A DNA stretch of 64,000 nt from Candidatus Pantoea edessiphila (GTDB taxonomy: Bacteria; Pseudomonadota; Gammaproteobacteria; Enterobacterales; Enterobacteriaceae): the NCBI RefSeq assembly GCF_002933355.1, contig NZ_PDKU01000003.1, positions 23,531 through 87,530 on the forward strand, read 5' to 3'. The notes below the pieces were generated by a model that worked only from the letters and a program-made list of their open reading frames with translations, did no database searches and had not been told where the DNA came from. Positions 1 to 7,579 of the stretch are shown here, piece after piece (the stretch's first letter is position 1; every line of letters begins with the position of its first letter). A program made the position numbers and the translations under genes.

Positions 1-425
1 AGTATAACATTAAAGAAATGATAAAATTAGGTTATCAATGTTCTTTAACGGAACGTCGTGCTGAAGAAGCTGTTCGTGATGTTTCAGACTGGTTAAAATG
101 TGACTTTATGAGAAATAGAATAGGCAAAATATTCGAAGGGGTTATTTTTAGTATAACTAATTTTGGTTTATTCGTTCGTCTAAATGAATTTTTTATTGAA
201 GGTCTTATACATATTTCAACACTTACAAAAGATCATTATACATTAGACACAATATGTCAACGTCTTACAGGCAAGTCAAGCGGTTGTGTCTATAGTTTAG
301 GTGATACAGTAAAAGTTTCTATTACAGCTGTCAATATGGATGCAAGAAAAATTGATTTAACATTAATTTCTTACTGTAGTGTTTTTAGTGAAACGCGTAA
401 TATAAAGAGAAAAAATATGGTTTAA
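1..425 (+). CDS. rnr: Ribonuclease R, C-terminal fragment (partial at window edge)
   Basis: This is the 3' end of a gene that begins outside the window; the reading frame is open from base 3. The protein matches the end of RNase R, a processive 3'-5' exoribonuclease that degrades structured RNA. The motif AERRA..V.DWLKCDF of the RNB domain end (here TERRAEEAVRDVSDWLKCDF) is followed by an S1 RNA-binding domain that starts near GKIFEGVIFSITNFGLFVRL. The protein stops about 15 residues after the S1 fold, so the long lysine-rich tail of E. coli RNase R is missing. The next gene, rlmB, is also its neighbour in E. coli, which supports the call. Confidence 0.93.
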   Translation, partial: YNIKEMIKLGYQCSLTERRAEEAVRDVSDWLKCDFMRNRIGKIFEGVIFSITNFGLFVRLNEFFIEGLIHISTLTKDHYTLDTICQRLTGKSSGCVYSLGDTVKVSITAVNMDARKIDLTLISYCSVFSETRNIKRKNMV

Positions 426-609
426 TATGTAATTATCGAAAACAAAAAAGTAATTAAATTATTTCTTTAATGAAGGTGCTATAATATACTAGGTAATAAA
501 ACTAATTTTCATTTTAATTTGCTGCTGATACAATAAAAGTTATTTTTCTATAATTTTGTTATTTTATATCTTTTACAACTATTGATAATTTATTTAACTA
601 AATAAAAAT

Positions 610-1362
610 ATGAACAATAATATTATTTTTGGAATACATCCTATAGATGCTTTACAGAAAACTAATCATCAAAGCTTACAAGAAGTTTTTATTCTTAAAG
701 ATGTTAACAATAATCGATTAAATTTATTAAAGTGTTCTTTACAAAAAAAAGGCATTAAAATTAATTTAGTAGATCGTAAAATATTTACTAGTAAAGTTAA
801 AGATGATTGTGTTCATCAAGGCATAGTAGCAATAGTTAAATATATTAATCAACATCATGAAGAATATCTATATAAAATAATTAAAAATGTACAAAAACCA
901 TTTTTATTAATTCTAGATTGCATTACTGATCCTCATAATCTTGGTGCCTGTATTCGTACTGCTGATGCAGCTGGAGTTGATGCAATAGTAATACCAAAAA
1001 AAAGATCAGCTTCAATTAACAAGACTGTACATAAAGTTGCTAGCGGTGGGTTAGCAAATACACCAGTAATTCGAGTTACCAACTTAGCTAGAATATTATG
1101 TTTATTAAAAAAACAAAATATTTTAGTAGTTGGTACTTCAGATGGGTTGAACAATAATTTATACGAAAAAACATTACTACCTCCAATAGCTGTCGTAATA
1201 GGTTCAGAAAGTACAGGTATACGATATCTCACTCGCAAGTATTGTGATATAATTATAAATATTCCGATGTATGGCATCGTTTCATCTTTAAATGTATCAG
1301 TTGCAACTGGTATCTGTTTATTTGAAATAATACGTCAACGAAATATGCAAAAAAATCAATAA
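610..1362 (+). CDS. rlmB: 23S rRNA (guanosine-2'-O-)-methyltransferase RlmB
   Basis: RlmB is a SPOUT-family enzyme that uses S-adenosylmethionine to methylate the ribose of G2251 in 23S rRNA (E. coli numbering). The 250-residue protein has an N-terminal RNA-binding substrate domain and a C-terminal trefoil-knot domain. SPOUT motifs are visible: DPHNLGACIRT (107-117), GSESTGI (198-204) and SLNVSVATG (226-234). Length is close to the E. coli protein (243). It lies 184 bp after rnr, the same order as E. coli. No clear Shine-Dalgarno sequence precedes the ATG. The stop codon is part of a short AT hairpin. Confidence 0.95.
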   Translation: MNNNIIFGIHPIDALQKTNHQSLQEVFILKDVNNNRLNLLKCSLQKKGIKINLVDRKIFTSKVKDDCVHQGIVAIVKYINQHHEEYLYKIIKNVQKPFLLILDCITDPHNLGACIRTADAAGVDAIVIPKKRSASINKTVHKVASGGLANTPVIRVTNLARILCLLKKQNILVVGTSDGLNNNLYEKTLLPPIAVVIGSESTGIRYLTRKYCDIIINIPMYGIVSSLNVSVATGICLFEIIRQRNMQKNQ

Positions 1363-1614
1363 TAGCTTATTGATTTAATCATTAATATATCTAAATTAAA
1401 AAAATAAACTAAAACTATTATCATTTTACTATTTGAAATATTCTTGATATAATTCATTTACTTTAAAAAATATACTTATTGATTTTTAAAATTACTTTAC
1501 TATTAATTATAATTAATACGCTTTAATAATTTTTCTAATTGTTTAAAGTGTTTGAAATGATCGACTAATAATATTAATTGTATTTTTAATAAAGTTCCTT
1601 GCTTCTATTATTTA

Positions 1615-1643
1615 TTGACAATGATATTTAAGGAAGCTATAAC
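1615..1643 (+). promoter_or_regulatory. Candidate sigma-70 promoter for rpsF
   Basis: A perfect -35 box TTGACA (1615-1620) is followed after exactly 17 bases by TATAAC (1638-1643), five of six matches to the -10 consensus. The first base of the transcript would fall near 1649-1650, inside the AAGGAG ribosome binding site at 1648-1653, so the leader would be very short. This closeness is odd and lowers confidence; the match could be chance in AT-rich DNA. Confidence 0.4.
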
Positions 1644-1661
1644 CCATAAGGAGCCATTACA

Positions 1662-2048
1662 GTGCGTCATTATGAAATTGTATTTATGGTTCACCCTGAT
1701 CAAAGTGAACAAGTTACAAAAATCATTGAAAGTTACACTACTTTAATAACTAAATCTCAGGGCAAAATAAATCGTGTAGAAGATTGGCGTCGTCGTCAGT
1801 TAGCTTATCCAATAAAGAAACTTCATAAAGCTCATTATATTCTATTGAATATTGAAGTTTCAAAATTAATAATTAAAGAAATAGAAAATAGTTTTAGATT
1901 TAACGATGCTATCATACGTAGTATGATCATACGTGTTAAAGACGCAATAATCGAACCTTCATGTATCATGAAAATTAAAGATGATCGCCGAAATAAACGT
2001 GAAGATTTAGTTGCTGAATCCACAATTTCTTCATCTAATGATGAGTAA
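1662..2048 (+). CDS. rpsF: 30S ribosomal protein S6
   Basis: S6 is a component of the small-subunit platform, where it pairs with S18. The 128-residue protein carries the family sequence [18 protein letters not shown] at its start and the [12 protein letters not shown] segment near residues 40-52. The start is GTG at 1662, preceded by AAGGAG at 1648-1653. The C-terminal tail is acidic and polar as in enteric S6, which in E. coli is modified by RimK. In E. coli the order is rpsF-priB-rpsR-rplI; here priB is absent and only 96 non-coding bases separate S6 from S18. Confidence 0.97.
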   Translation: MRHYEIVFMVHPDQSEQVTKIIESYTTLITKSQGKINRVEDWRRRQLAYPIKKLHKAHYILLNIEVSKLIIKEIENSFRFNDAIIRSMIIRVKDAIIEPSCIMKIKDDRRNKREDLVAESTISSSNDE

Positions 2049-2144
2049 AAATTACTGAAGAGTAGTATGTAATTTGTTTGACACAGTAGATTATAACAGG
2101 TATTTATATAAAATTAGCATAATAAATTTTAAGGAATGAGTTAT

Positions 2145-2372
2145 ATGACACGTTTTTTCCGCCGTCGTAAATTTTGTCGTTTTACAGTAGAAGGAATTCA
2201 AGAAATAGATTATAAAGATATTGTAATGCTTAAAAATTATATTACTGAGAATGGTAAGATCGTGCCAAGTCGCATTACTGGTACTTGTGCGAAATATCAA
2301 CGTCAATTATCTTTAGCTATTAAACGTGCACGTTATTTAGCTTTAATACCTTATACTGACCGTCATAAATAA
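2145..2372 (+). CDS. rpsR: 30S ribosomal protein S18
   Basis: S18 binds 16S rRNA next to S6 in the platform of the small subunit. The start was set at ATG 2145 rather than the in-frame ATG at 2136. The AAGGA ribosome binding site at 2131-2135 touches the earlier ATG but is 9 bases from 2145, and starting there gives 75 residues, the same length as E. coli S18. The conserved start [14 protein letters not shown] and the end [12 protein letters not shown] are both present. It is cotranscribed with rpsF and rplI by position. Confidence 0.97.
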   Translation: MTRFFRRRKFCRFTVEGIQEIDYKDIVMLKNYITENGKIVPSRITGTCAKYQRQLSLAIKRARYLALIPYTDRHK

Positions 2373-2426
2373 TAAATATTTTTGGTTTCAACACAAAAGT
2401 GTGTTCAATATAAGTAGGATCTAATA

Positions 2427-2876
2427 GTGAAAATTATTGTTCTTGATAAAATAAAAAAACTAGGTAATGTTGGTGATGTTATTGATGTTAAACCTGGATA
2501 TGCACGTAATTTTCTAGTGCCGAAAGGAAAAGCATTAATTGCTACTCAAAAAAATGTTGAGTCTTTTAAAATAGATAGAATAAAAATAAAAGATCAATTA
2601 GCTGAAAATATGAGAATAGCAAATAGTAGAGCAGAAAAAATTAATAAACTAGGCATTGTTACAATTATATCTAAAGCAGGAGATAAAGGTAAACTATTTG
2701 GTTCTGTTACTACACGTAATATTGCAAATGCTGTTACTTCAGCTGGTGTTGAAATAAATAAACATGAAGTAAGATTACCAAATGGTGTGTTACGTACAAT
2801 TGGTAAGCATGAAGTATATTTTCATCTTCATAATGAAGTATCTGCTAAGTTGATTATAAATGTTGTAAATTGTTAA
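2427..2876 (+). CDS. rplI: 50S ribosomal protein L9
   Basis: L9 is an elongated two-domain protein near the L1 stalk base that helps maintain reading-frame fidelity. The 149-residue protein equals the E. coli length. The N-domain signature [21 protein letters not shown] is present near residues 16-36, followed by the long helix and the C-domain ([18 protein letters not shown] near 84-101). The start is GTG at 2427. It is the last gene of the S6 operon, 54 bp after rpsR. Confidence 0.97.
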   Translation: MKIIVLDKIKKLGNVGDVIDVKPGYARNFLVPKGKALIATQKNVESFKIDRIKIKDQLAENMRIANSRAEKINKLGIVTIISKAGDKGKLFGSVTTRNIANAVTSAGVEINKHEVRLPNGVLRTIGKHEVYFHLHNEVSAKLIINVVNC

Positions 2877-2989
2877 CATTATAACATTTTAATATTATGA
2901 AATTTTATTTGTTAGTTAATAGGATTAGTTACTTTTTTATAGTATAATGTTAAAATTTTATTTGTTAATGATAGTAATCAAATTGCTAT

Positions 2990-3757
2990 ATGAGTAAAAA
3001 ACATGAAAATATATTAAAAAGTGTTTGTATCATAGCACGCTCAGCAGGTGATGCCATAATGTATATATATAATAATCTGGAAAATTATTATACTAGTAAA
3101 AAAAATGATAAATCACCGGTAACCATTGCAGACTTTATTGCACATGACATAATAATCAAAGGACTAAGACATTTAGTACCAACTATGCCTATTTTATCAG
3201 AAGAAAATCCAATATCTTGGGAAATTCGTAAAAATTGGCAACATTACTGGTTAGTAGATCCTTTAGATGGTACTAAAGAATTTCTTAAACATAACAATGA
3301 ATTTACTGTAAATATTGCTTTAGTTGAATACGGTAAACCTGTGCTAGGAGTAATTTATGCACCAGCAATGAGTACTATGTATTATGCAATTGAAGGAAAA
3401 TCATATAAAGAAATTAATAATAAAATAGTACAAATTAGAGCTCGTATTATCCATCCACCGGTAGTAGTTATCAGCCGTTCACATGATAATAATATTGATA
3501 AAATAAATAATTTTTTATTAAAATTAGGTGCACATAAAATTATCAAAATAGGATCATCACTAAAGTTTTGTTTAGTAGCTGAAGGTAATGTACAATTTTA
3601 TCCTCGTTTTAATCCAACAAACATTTGGGATACATGTGCAGGACATGCAATAGCTTTAGCTGCTGGAGCATATGTTAATGATTGGAGCGGTAATACATTA
3701 AATTACTTGCCTAACAGGTCATTTATTAATCCAAATTTTTTAGTTTCTGTATTGTAA
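2990..3757 (+). CDS. cysQ: 3'(2'),5'-bisphosphate nucleotidase CysQ
   Basis: CysQ removes the 3'-phosphate from adenosine 3',5'-bisphosphate (PAP), a by-product of sulfate assimilation and of phosphopantetheine transfer to acyl carrier protein. It belongs to the inositol monophosphatase superfamily of Mg-dependent, lithium-sensitive phosphatases. Metal-site motifs are visible: EE at 71-72, DPLDGTKEF at 90-98 and WDTCAGHAI at 213-221. Length is 255 residues against about 246 in E. coli. In E. coli cysQ also lies downstream of rplI and upstream of ppa, with several genes between that are missing here. Confidence 0.93.
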   Translation: MSKKHENILKSVCIIARSAGDAIMYIYNNLENYYTSKKNDKSPVTIADFIAHDIIIKGLRHLVPTMPILSEENPISWEIRKNWQHYWLVDPLDGTKEFLKHNNEFTVNIALVEYGKPVLGVIYAPAMSTMYYAIEGKSYKEINNKIVQIRARIIHPPVVVISRSHDNNIDKINNFLLKLGAHKIIKIGSSLKFCLVAEGNVQFYPRFNPTNIWDTCAGHAIALAAGAYVNDWSGNTLNYLPNRSFINPNFLVSVL

Positions 3758-3793
3758 TGAATATCTAGCATTATTTTAAGTATTGCATAAAAA

Positions 3794-4345
3794 TTATTCG
3801 TCAATAAAACTATTTTTCAGTTTTTTAGCACGTTCGACAGAAGCAATTATTTCATTTTTAGCTGCTGTAACATCATCCCAAGATTTTATTTGCACCCATT
3901 TCCCTTCTTCTAAATCTTTATAATGTCTAAAGAAATGCATTATTTGATTACGTAAAAGTTTTGGAAGGTCATTTATATTATGAATATCATCATATTCTTT
4001 AGATACTGTTGTATGAGGTACAGCTATTAATTTAAAATCTTCTCCAGAATCATCGATCATCTTTAACATACCGACTGGACGACATCTAATTACAGATTTT
4101 GATCTTAATGGATATGGAGTTGGTACTAATACATCAATTGGGTCACCGTCAAGAGACAAAGTATCATTAATATAGCCATAATTACATGGATAAAACATAG
4201 TTGTTAAAATAAAACGATCTACAAATAAAACATTTAATTTCTTATTGATTTCGTATTTAATTGGATTATCATTTGCAGGAATTTCGATAATCACATAAAT
4301 ATCTTCTGGTATTTGTATACCTGCTGGTACTTTACTTAAGTTCAT
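3794..4345 (-). CDS. ppa: Inorganic pyrophosphatase
   Basis: Ppa hydrolyses pyrophosphate to two phosphates, pulling polymerase and aminoacyl-tRNA reactions forward. The 183-residue protein is family I, with the signature DGDPIDVLV at 66-74 carrying the Mg-binding aspartates, and conserved FYPCNYGYI just before it. Length agrees with the enteric enzyme (about 176). It converges on cysQ, only 36 bp apart. A GAGGTATAAC stretch upstream of the start may serve as ribosome binding site. Confidence 0.97.
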   Translation of the reverse strand: MNLSKVPAGIQIPEDIYVIIEIPANDNPIKYEINKKLNVLFVDRFILTTMFYPCNYGYINDTLSLDGDPIDVLVPTPYPLRSKSVIRCRPVGMLKMIDDSGEDFKLIAVPHTTVSKEYDDIHNINDLPKLLRNQIMHFFRHYKDLEEGKWVQIKSWDDVTAAKNEIIASVERAKKLKNSFIDE

Positions 4346-4566
4346 TAAAGTTATACCTCTAAATATAAAAAATAATAAAATTTAAGATATATATCTTATC
4401 AAATCTTTAAATTAAGAAAAGTATTCTTTCACACTAGAATTTAGTAAAGTTAAATATAAATGCAATATTAATAATAATCTTTTTTGTAAACATAAATAAA
4501 TAATTTATTGCAGTAAATTATTTATTAGTTAAATATAATTATATTTGTTAAAATATAAATTATTTG

Positions 4567-4595
4567 CTGACATAAATAATAAAACGTGTTACTCT
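4567..4595 (+). promoter_or_regulatory. Candidate promoter of rnpB
   Basis: CTGACA (4567-4572, four of six matches to the -35 consensus with its core TGACA) is followed after 17 bases by TACTCT (4590-4595). The mature RNase P RNA starts at 4602, seven bases after the -10 box, which is the expected transcription start. The -10 match is weak, but the geometry fits. Confidence 0.42.
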
Positions 4596-4601
4596 GCTTT
4601 A

Positions 4602-4974
4602 GAAAGTCGACTAGACAGTCGCTGCTTCCTTAATCTAAAAAGGAAGGAGAGGAAAGTCCGGGCTCTTAGGGTTAGGGTGCCAGGTAACGCCTGGGAAGCG
4701 AGAGCTTACGACTAGTGCAACAGAAAAAAAACCGCTTATGTAAATATTTTAAATATTAACTATTTACAAGCAAGGGTGAAAAGGTGTGGTAAAAGCACAC
4801 CGCGCTTATTGGTAACAATTTGTGGCATTGTAAACTCCACCCGGAGCAAGGCCAAATAGGGTTTTTTTAAGTATAACCCATACTAAACCCGGGTAGGCTG
4901 CTTGAATTAATAAGTAATTATTAGTCTAGATGAATGACTGTCCACGACAGAACCCGGCTTATAGGTTGACTTTC
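4602..4974 (+). ncRNA. rnpB: RNase P RNA, M1 RNA, bacterial type A
   Basis: This is the catalytic RNA that removes 5' leaders from tRNA precursors together with the RnpA protein. Conserved blocks are readable: GAGGAAAGTCCGGGCTC near 4650-4666, GGTAACGCCTGGG near 4683-4695, CGACTAGTGCAACAGA, the GTAAACTCCACCCGGAGCAA block near 4829-4848, and AGATGAATGACTGTCCACGA near 4927-4946. The 5' end GAAAGTC pairs with the 3' end GACTTTC, closing helix P1. Length is 373 nt (E. coli about 377). The AT-rich swaps are in variable helices. Confidence 0.98.
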
Positions 4975-4984
4975 TTAAAAAACA

Positions 4985-5278
4985 TCATATAAAATATCTT
5001 ATAGCTTTCCAAATGTAAAAAAATCTCAATCCATATCTGAATCCGTACTTAGTCCAATTAAATAACGCATTAATTCTCTGTAGTTTTGTAGACCATATTA
5101 GTAATATACTACTACCTAATAATAAATATTTTTGCATATTTACAAAAATTAACCAATAATTATCATAATTTTTAGTCCTTATAATCAATTCATACTTTAA
5201 TTTTAATAGATCTAATCGCTGATTATTAATTTGATTGCACATTGAATTGATTAAAATTACACGTTTCCTACTATTCAT
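4985..5278 (-). CDS. yqjK: YqjK-like small membrane protein
   Basis: This 97-residue protein resembles the E. coli YqjK family, whose function is not established. An N-terminal basic, amphipathic stretch with the shared NNQRLDL motif (18-24) is followed by a hydrophobic segment at about 44-62 (containing LLGSSILLIW) and a C-terminal WTKYGFRYGLRFFYIWKA region like that of YqjK. Its start overlaps the end of yqjE by 8 bases, so the two are probably translated together. It ends 11 bases from the 3' end of rnpB, which points towards it. Confidence 0.8.
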   Translation of the reverse strand: MNSRKRVILINSMCNQINNQRLDLLKLKYELIIRTKNYDNYWLIFVNMQKYLLLGSSILLIWSTKLQRINALFNWTKYGFRYGLRFFYIWKAIRYFI

Positions 5279-5687
5279 TATATTGATCTTCCTTGTTGTT
5301 CATTATAGCACTATCAGTCTTTAGTTCTTTACGCGTATACTGCAACAAAGTGGAACTTCTTAATTTTTTAAGAACCCAAAGAACTAAAAGAAATGATATT
5401 GATAGCAGTATGACACTTAAGATAGTAATAGTTATTATACGAAATTTAGGATTTAAAGACCATACTACTGCCATCAATAGACAAACAAATCCTAATGCAG
5501 CAAATAAAAAGATAAAACCAAGCATTAGTAATATCTTTATTATTTTAGATTTTTCTTCTTCTATCTCCAATATTGCCAAACATAGTCTAGTTTCAACTAT
5601 ATTTATCATTTTTGTAATAATTTTTTGACCAATTTCTATTATAGTTTTGCTAGGTCCTTGTCTGCTTTTCGAAGTATTCATGGTCAT
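5271..5687 (-). CDS. yqjE: YqjE-like inner-membrane protein (phage-holin-like superfamily)
   Basis: The 138-residue protein matches YqjE of E. coli along its length, including GPSKTIIEIGQKI at the start and the ETRLCLAILEIEEEK amphipathic stretch at 32-46. Two membrane segments follow at about 51-77 and 83-106, and a polar tail ends the protein. The family has a holin-like fold assignment, but YqjE is not a proven holin; in E. coli it sits in an operon with YqjD, a ribosome-associated inner-membrane protein, which I do not find here. Two in-frame ATGs (5687 and 5681) could start it. Confidence 0.88.
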   Translation of the reverse strand: MTMNTSKSRQGPSKTIIEIGQKIITKMINIVETRLCLAILEIEEEKSKIIKILLMLGFIFLFAALGFVCLLMAVVWSLNPKFRIITITILSVILLSISFLLVLWVLKKLRSSTLLQYTRKELKTDSAIMNNKEDQYNE

Positions 5688-5958
5688 ATCTTAGGTTAAG
5701 ATTATAATTCAATATTATTTTTGTATTTCTAGATGTAACATATTTTTGATTTACAAATAATAATGTATCATAGAAAAACAATGATGAAATATTTCATTTT
5801 TTAGACACTTAACGTTAATTGTATTTAATATCAATCGTTCATATCATACTGATGATACAATAACAAATTATAGACATTACTAATTAAAAATTCAAAAAAC
5901 CGATAGATAATTTTAAATTATTCTTGTATATTTCAAACTAACGATTTATTAATCAATA

Positions 5959-6621
5959 TCATTTTTTATTCAATTTACGTTTACGATACAACATTACTAA
6001 TAGACTAATTATGCCAAACAATAGCAATATTAGAGGTAATACTATTAATAAAAACATTAATTTATCTTCATAATAAATAAAAAATTTTGTTTTACTTAGT
6101 ATAAATCCTACTGTAATAAGTATTACAACCCATAATAATCCGCTGATCCAACTAAAAAACTGAAAACGGATATTGTTTAATCCTGACATACCAGCAATTG
6201 TAGGAAGTAAAGTTCTTAAAAAAGCAATAAATCTACCTATTAATAGTGCTGCTAATCCATGACGATAAAAAAGGTTATATGCTCTTTTATGATATTTATC
6301 AGGAAGTTGTGCAAGCCATTTTTGTACTATTATAGTATTTCCTAACCATTTTCCTTGTATATAACTTATCCAATAACCTAAACCAGCACTAATAGTTAAT
6401 AAAAAAACAATTAATGGAAAATTTACTATTCCTTTACCTACAAGAACACCCACTAAAATTAATAAACTGTCTCCTGGTAAAAAAGCTGCTGGTAGCAACC
6501 CATTTTCTAAAAATACAATTAGAAATAAAATCCCGTAAATTAACCACATTACTGCTGGATCTGATAAAGTGTTATAATCTTTTTGCCATAAAGCATGTAA
6601 TAAAGTTTGCAAAATATTCAT
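5959..6621 (-). CDS. yqjA: DedA-family inner-membrane protein YqjA
   Basis: YqjA belongs to the DedA family of proton-dependent membrane proteins needed in E. coli for envelope integrity, alkaline tolerance and normal cell division together with YghB. The 220 residues equal the E. coli length. Residues shown in the literature to be essential are all present: E39, D51 in FLPGDS, and R130 and R136 in GRFIAFLRTLLPTIAG. Several hydrophobic segments are evident. In E. coli it lies in the same cluster as yqjE and yqjK, but yqjB, yqjC and yqjD are missing here and a 270-bp spacer remains. Confidence 0.95.
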   Translation of the reverse strand: MNILQTLLHALWQKDYNTLSDPAVMWLIYGILFLIVFLENGLLPAAFLPGDSLLILVGVLVGKGIVNFPLIVFLLTISAGLGYWISYIQGKWLGNTIIVQKWLAQLPDKYHKRAYNLFYRHGLAALLIGRFIAFLRTLLPTIAGMSGLNNIRFQFFSWISGLLWVVILITVGFILSKTKFFIYYEDKLMFLLIVLPLILLLFGIISLLVMLYRKRKLNKK

Positions 6622-6650
6622 TTACAATTCCTGAACTATTTATTAAATAA

Positions 6651-7080
6651 TATTTCATATTTTGGGATTATTTTGTAATACATTACATTTTGTTAAAATA
6701 GCAGGTAGGCATATTTACTAATAAATTTTTAGAAAATTAGTTTTTTTAAATTACTTCTTACTTGAATTCTTTCTATAAATAACAAACTTAATATAAACAC
6801 ACAATATATCAGTTAAAAAATGTATTAAAACTTGTTTTTTTATAAAAATCTAATTTTGGAATTAATTAAAATTACATTTTTTACTAATAATAAAAATAGC
6901 ATACATAAAAACATTTAGTTAAAATTTTAATAATAATTATTGTTAAAATTTTAATGTTCTTAGTCAAATGATCTTATTATTTTTTGAAAAAACAATAAAA
7001 TTAAATACTTATTTCTATGAAATAAAAAAATAAATTTATGAATAAATAACTACTGAAAGTTAAATTTTATATTCAGTTTA
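6651..7080. other. AT-rich spacer between yqjA and the tandem repeats
   Basis: No open frame of believable composition and no RNA signature is visible in these 430 bases. The E. coli region holds many genes between yqjA and ileX, so this is probably eroded DNA. Confidence 0.5.
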
Positions 7081-7294
7081 AATTTGTATATTAGCAAGGT
7101 TTGTGTAGTTATAAAGGTGAGATTTGTATATTAGCAAGGTTTGTGTAGTTATAAAGGTGAGATTTGTATATTAGCAAGGTTTGTGTAGTTATAAAGGTGA
7201 GATTTGTATATTAGCAAGGTTTGTGTAGTTATAAAGGTGAGATTTGTATATTAGCAAGGTTTGTGTAGTTATAAAGGTGAGATTTGTATATTAG
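7081..7294. repeat. Tandem array, 5.35 copies of a 40-bp unit
   Basis: Units start at 7081, 7121, 7161, 7201 and 7241, with a 14-base partial sixth copy at 7281-7294. Each runs from GATTTGTATATTAGCAAGG to the closing AAAGGTGA. Apart from the first base of copy one (A instead of G) the copies are identical. The period is not a multiple of three and every frame has stops, so it does not encode a repeated peptide. It lies just beyond the 3' end of tRNA-Ile. Perfect identity implies recent expansion or ongoing homogenisation. Confidence 0.97.
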
Positions 7295-7304
7295 ATAATA
7301 TAAA

Positions 7305-7376
7305 TGGCCCCTGCTGGATTCGAACCAGCGACCAAGCGATTATGAGTCGCCTGCTCTACCACTGAGCTAAGAGGCC
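7305..7376 (-). tRNA. ileX: tRNA-Ile2 (anticodon CAU, read as k2CAU)
   Basis: The minus strand folds as a tRNA: a 7-bp acceptor stem GGCCTCT/AGGGGCC with one G-U pair, D arm GCTC..GAGC, anticodon stem GGCGA/TCGCT with loop CTCATAA, and T arm GCTGG TTCGAAT CCAGC. The sequence follows E. coli ileX, the AUA-reading isoleucine tRNA whose C34 is changed to lysidine by TilS, rather than a methionine tRNA. Its place downstream of rpoD is also the E. coli place. CCA is not encoded: bases after the discriminator A are TTT, so cca must add it. Total 72 nt. Confidence 0.93.
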
Positions 7377-7579
7377 TGAATTTAAAATAATTACCAATGA
7401 TTTTTATATTACAATATACATCAGTACAGTAAACTTTTAAGTGACAACGATCATAACTTACTGCATGATAATATATAATACGGCACTATTATGTAAATCT
7501 ATAACAATGGTATCTCTTTTCGCTAATGTTACCATAAAAAAAAAATTATTACATCTAATTATAATAAAAAATTATAAAT

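Noticed and set aside
1355..1374. ATCAATAA-TAGC-TTATTGAT hairpin over the rlmB stop codon
   Set aside because: Nearly all A-T pairs and no U run; likely chance in this base composition.
7081..7294. Possible CRISPR array
   Set aside because: The units are contiguous 40-bp copies without unique spacers, and no cas gene is present.
7305..7376. Initiator or elongator tRNA-Met (CAU anticodon)
   Set aside because: Acceptor stem GGCC and the full body follow E. coli ileX, and it lies beside rpoD as ileX does; the CAU is read after lysidine modification.
7507..7535. Inverted repeat ATGGTA...TACCAT near the 3' end of rpoD
   Set aside because: Six base pairs around a 17-nt loop, and the T run is on the wrong side to end rpoD transcription; not called as terminator.
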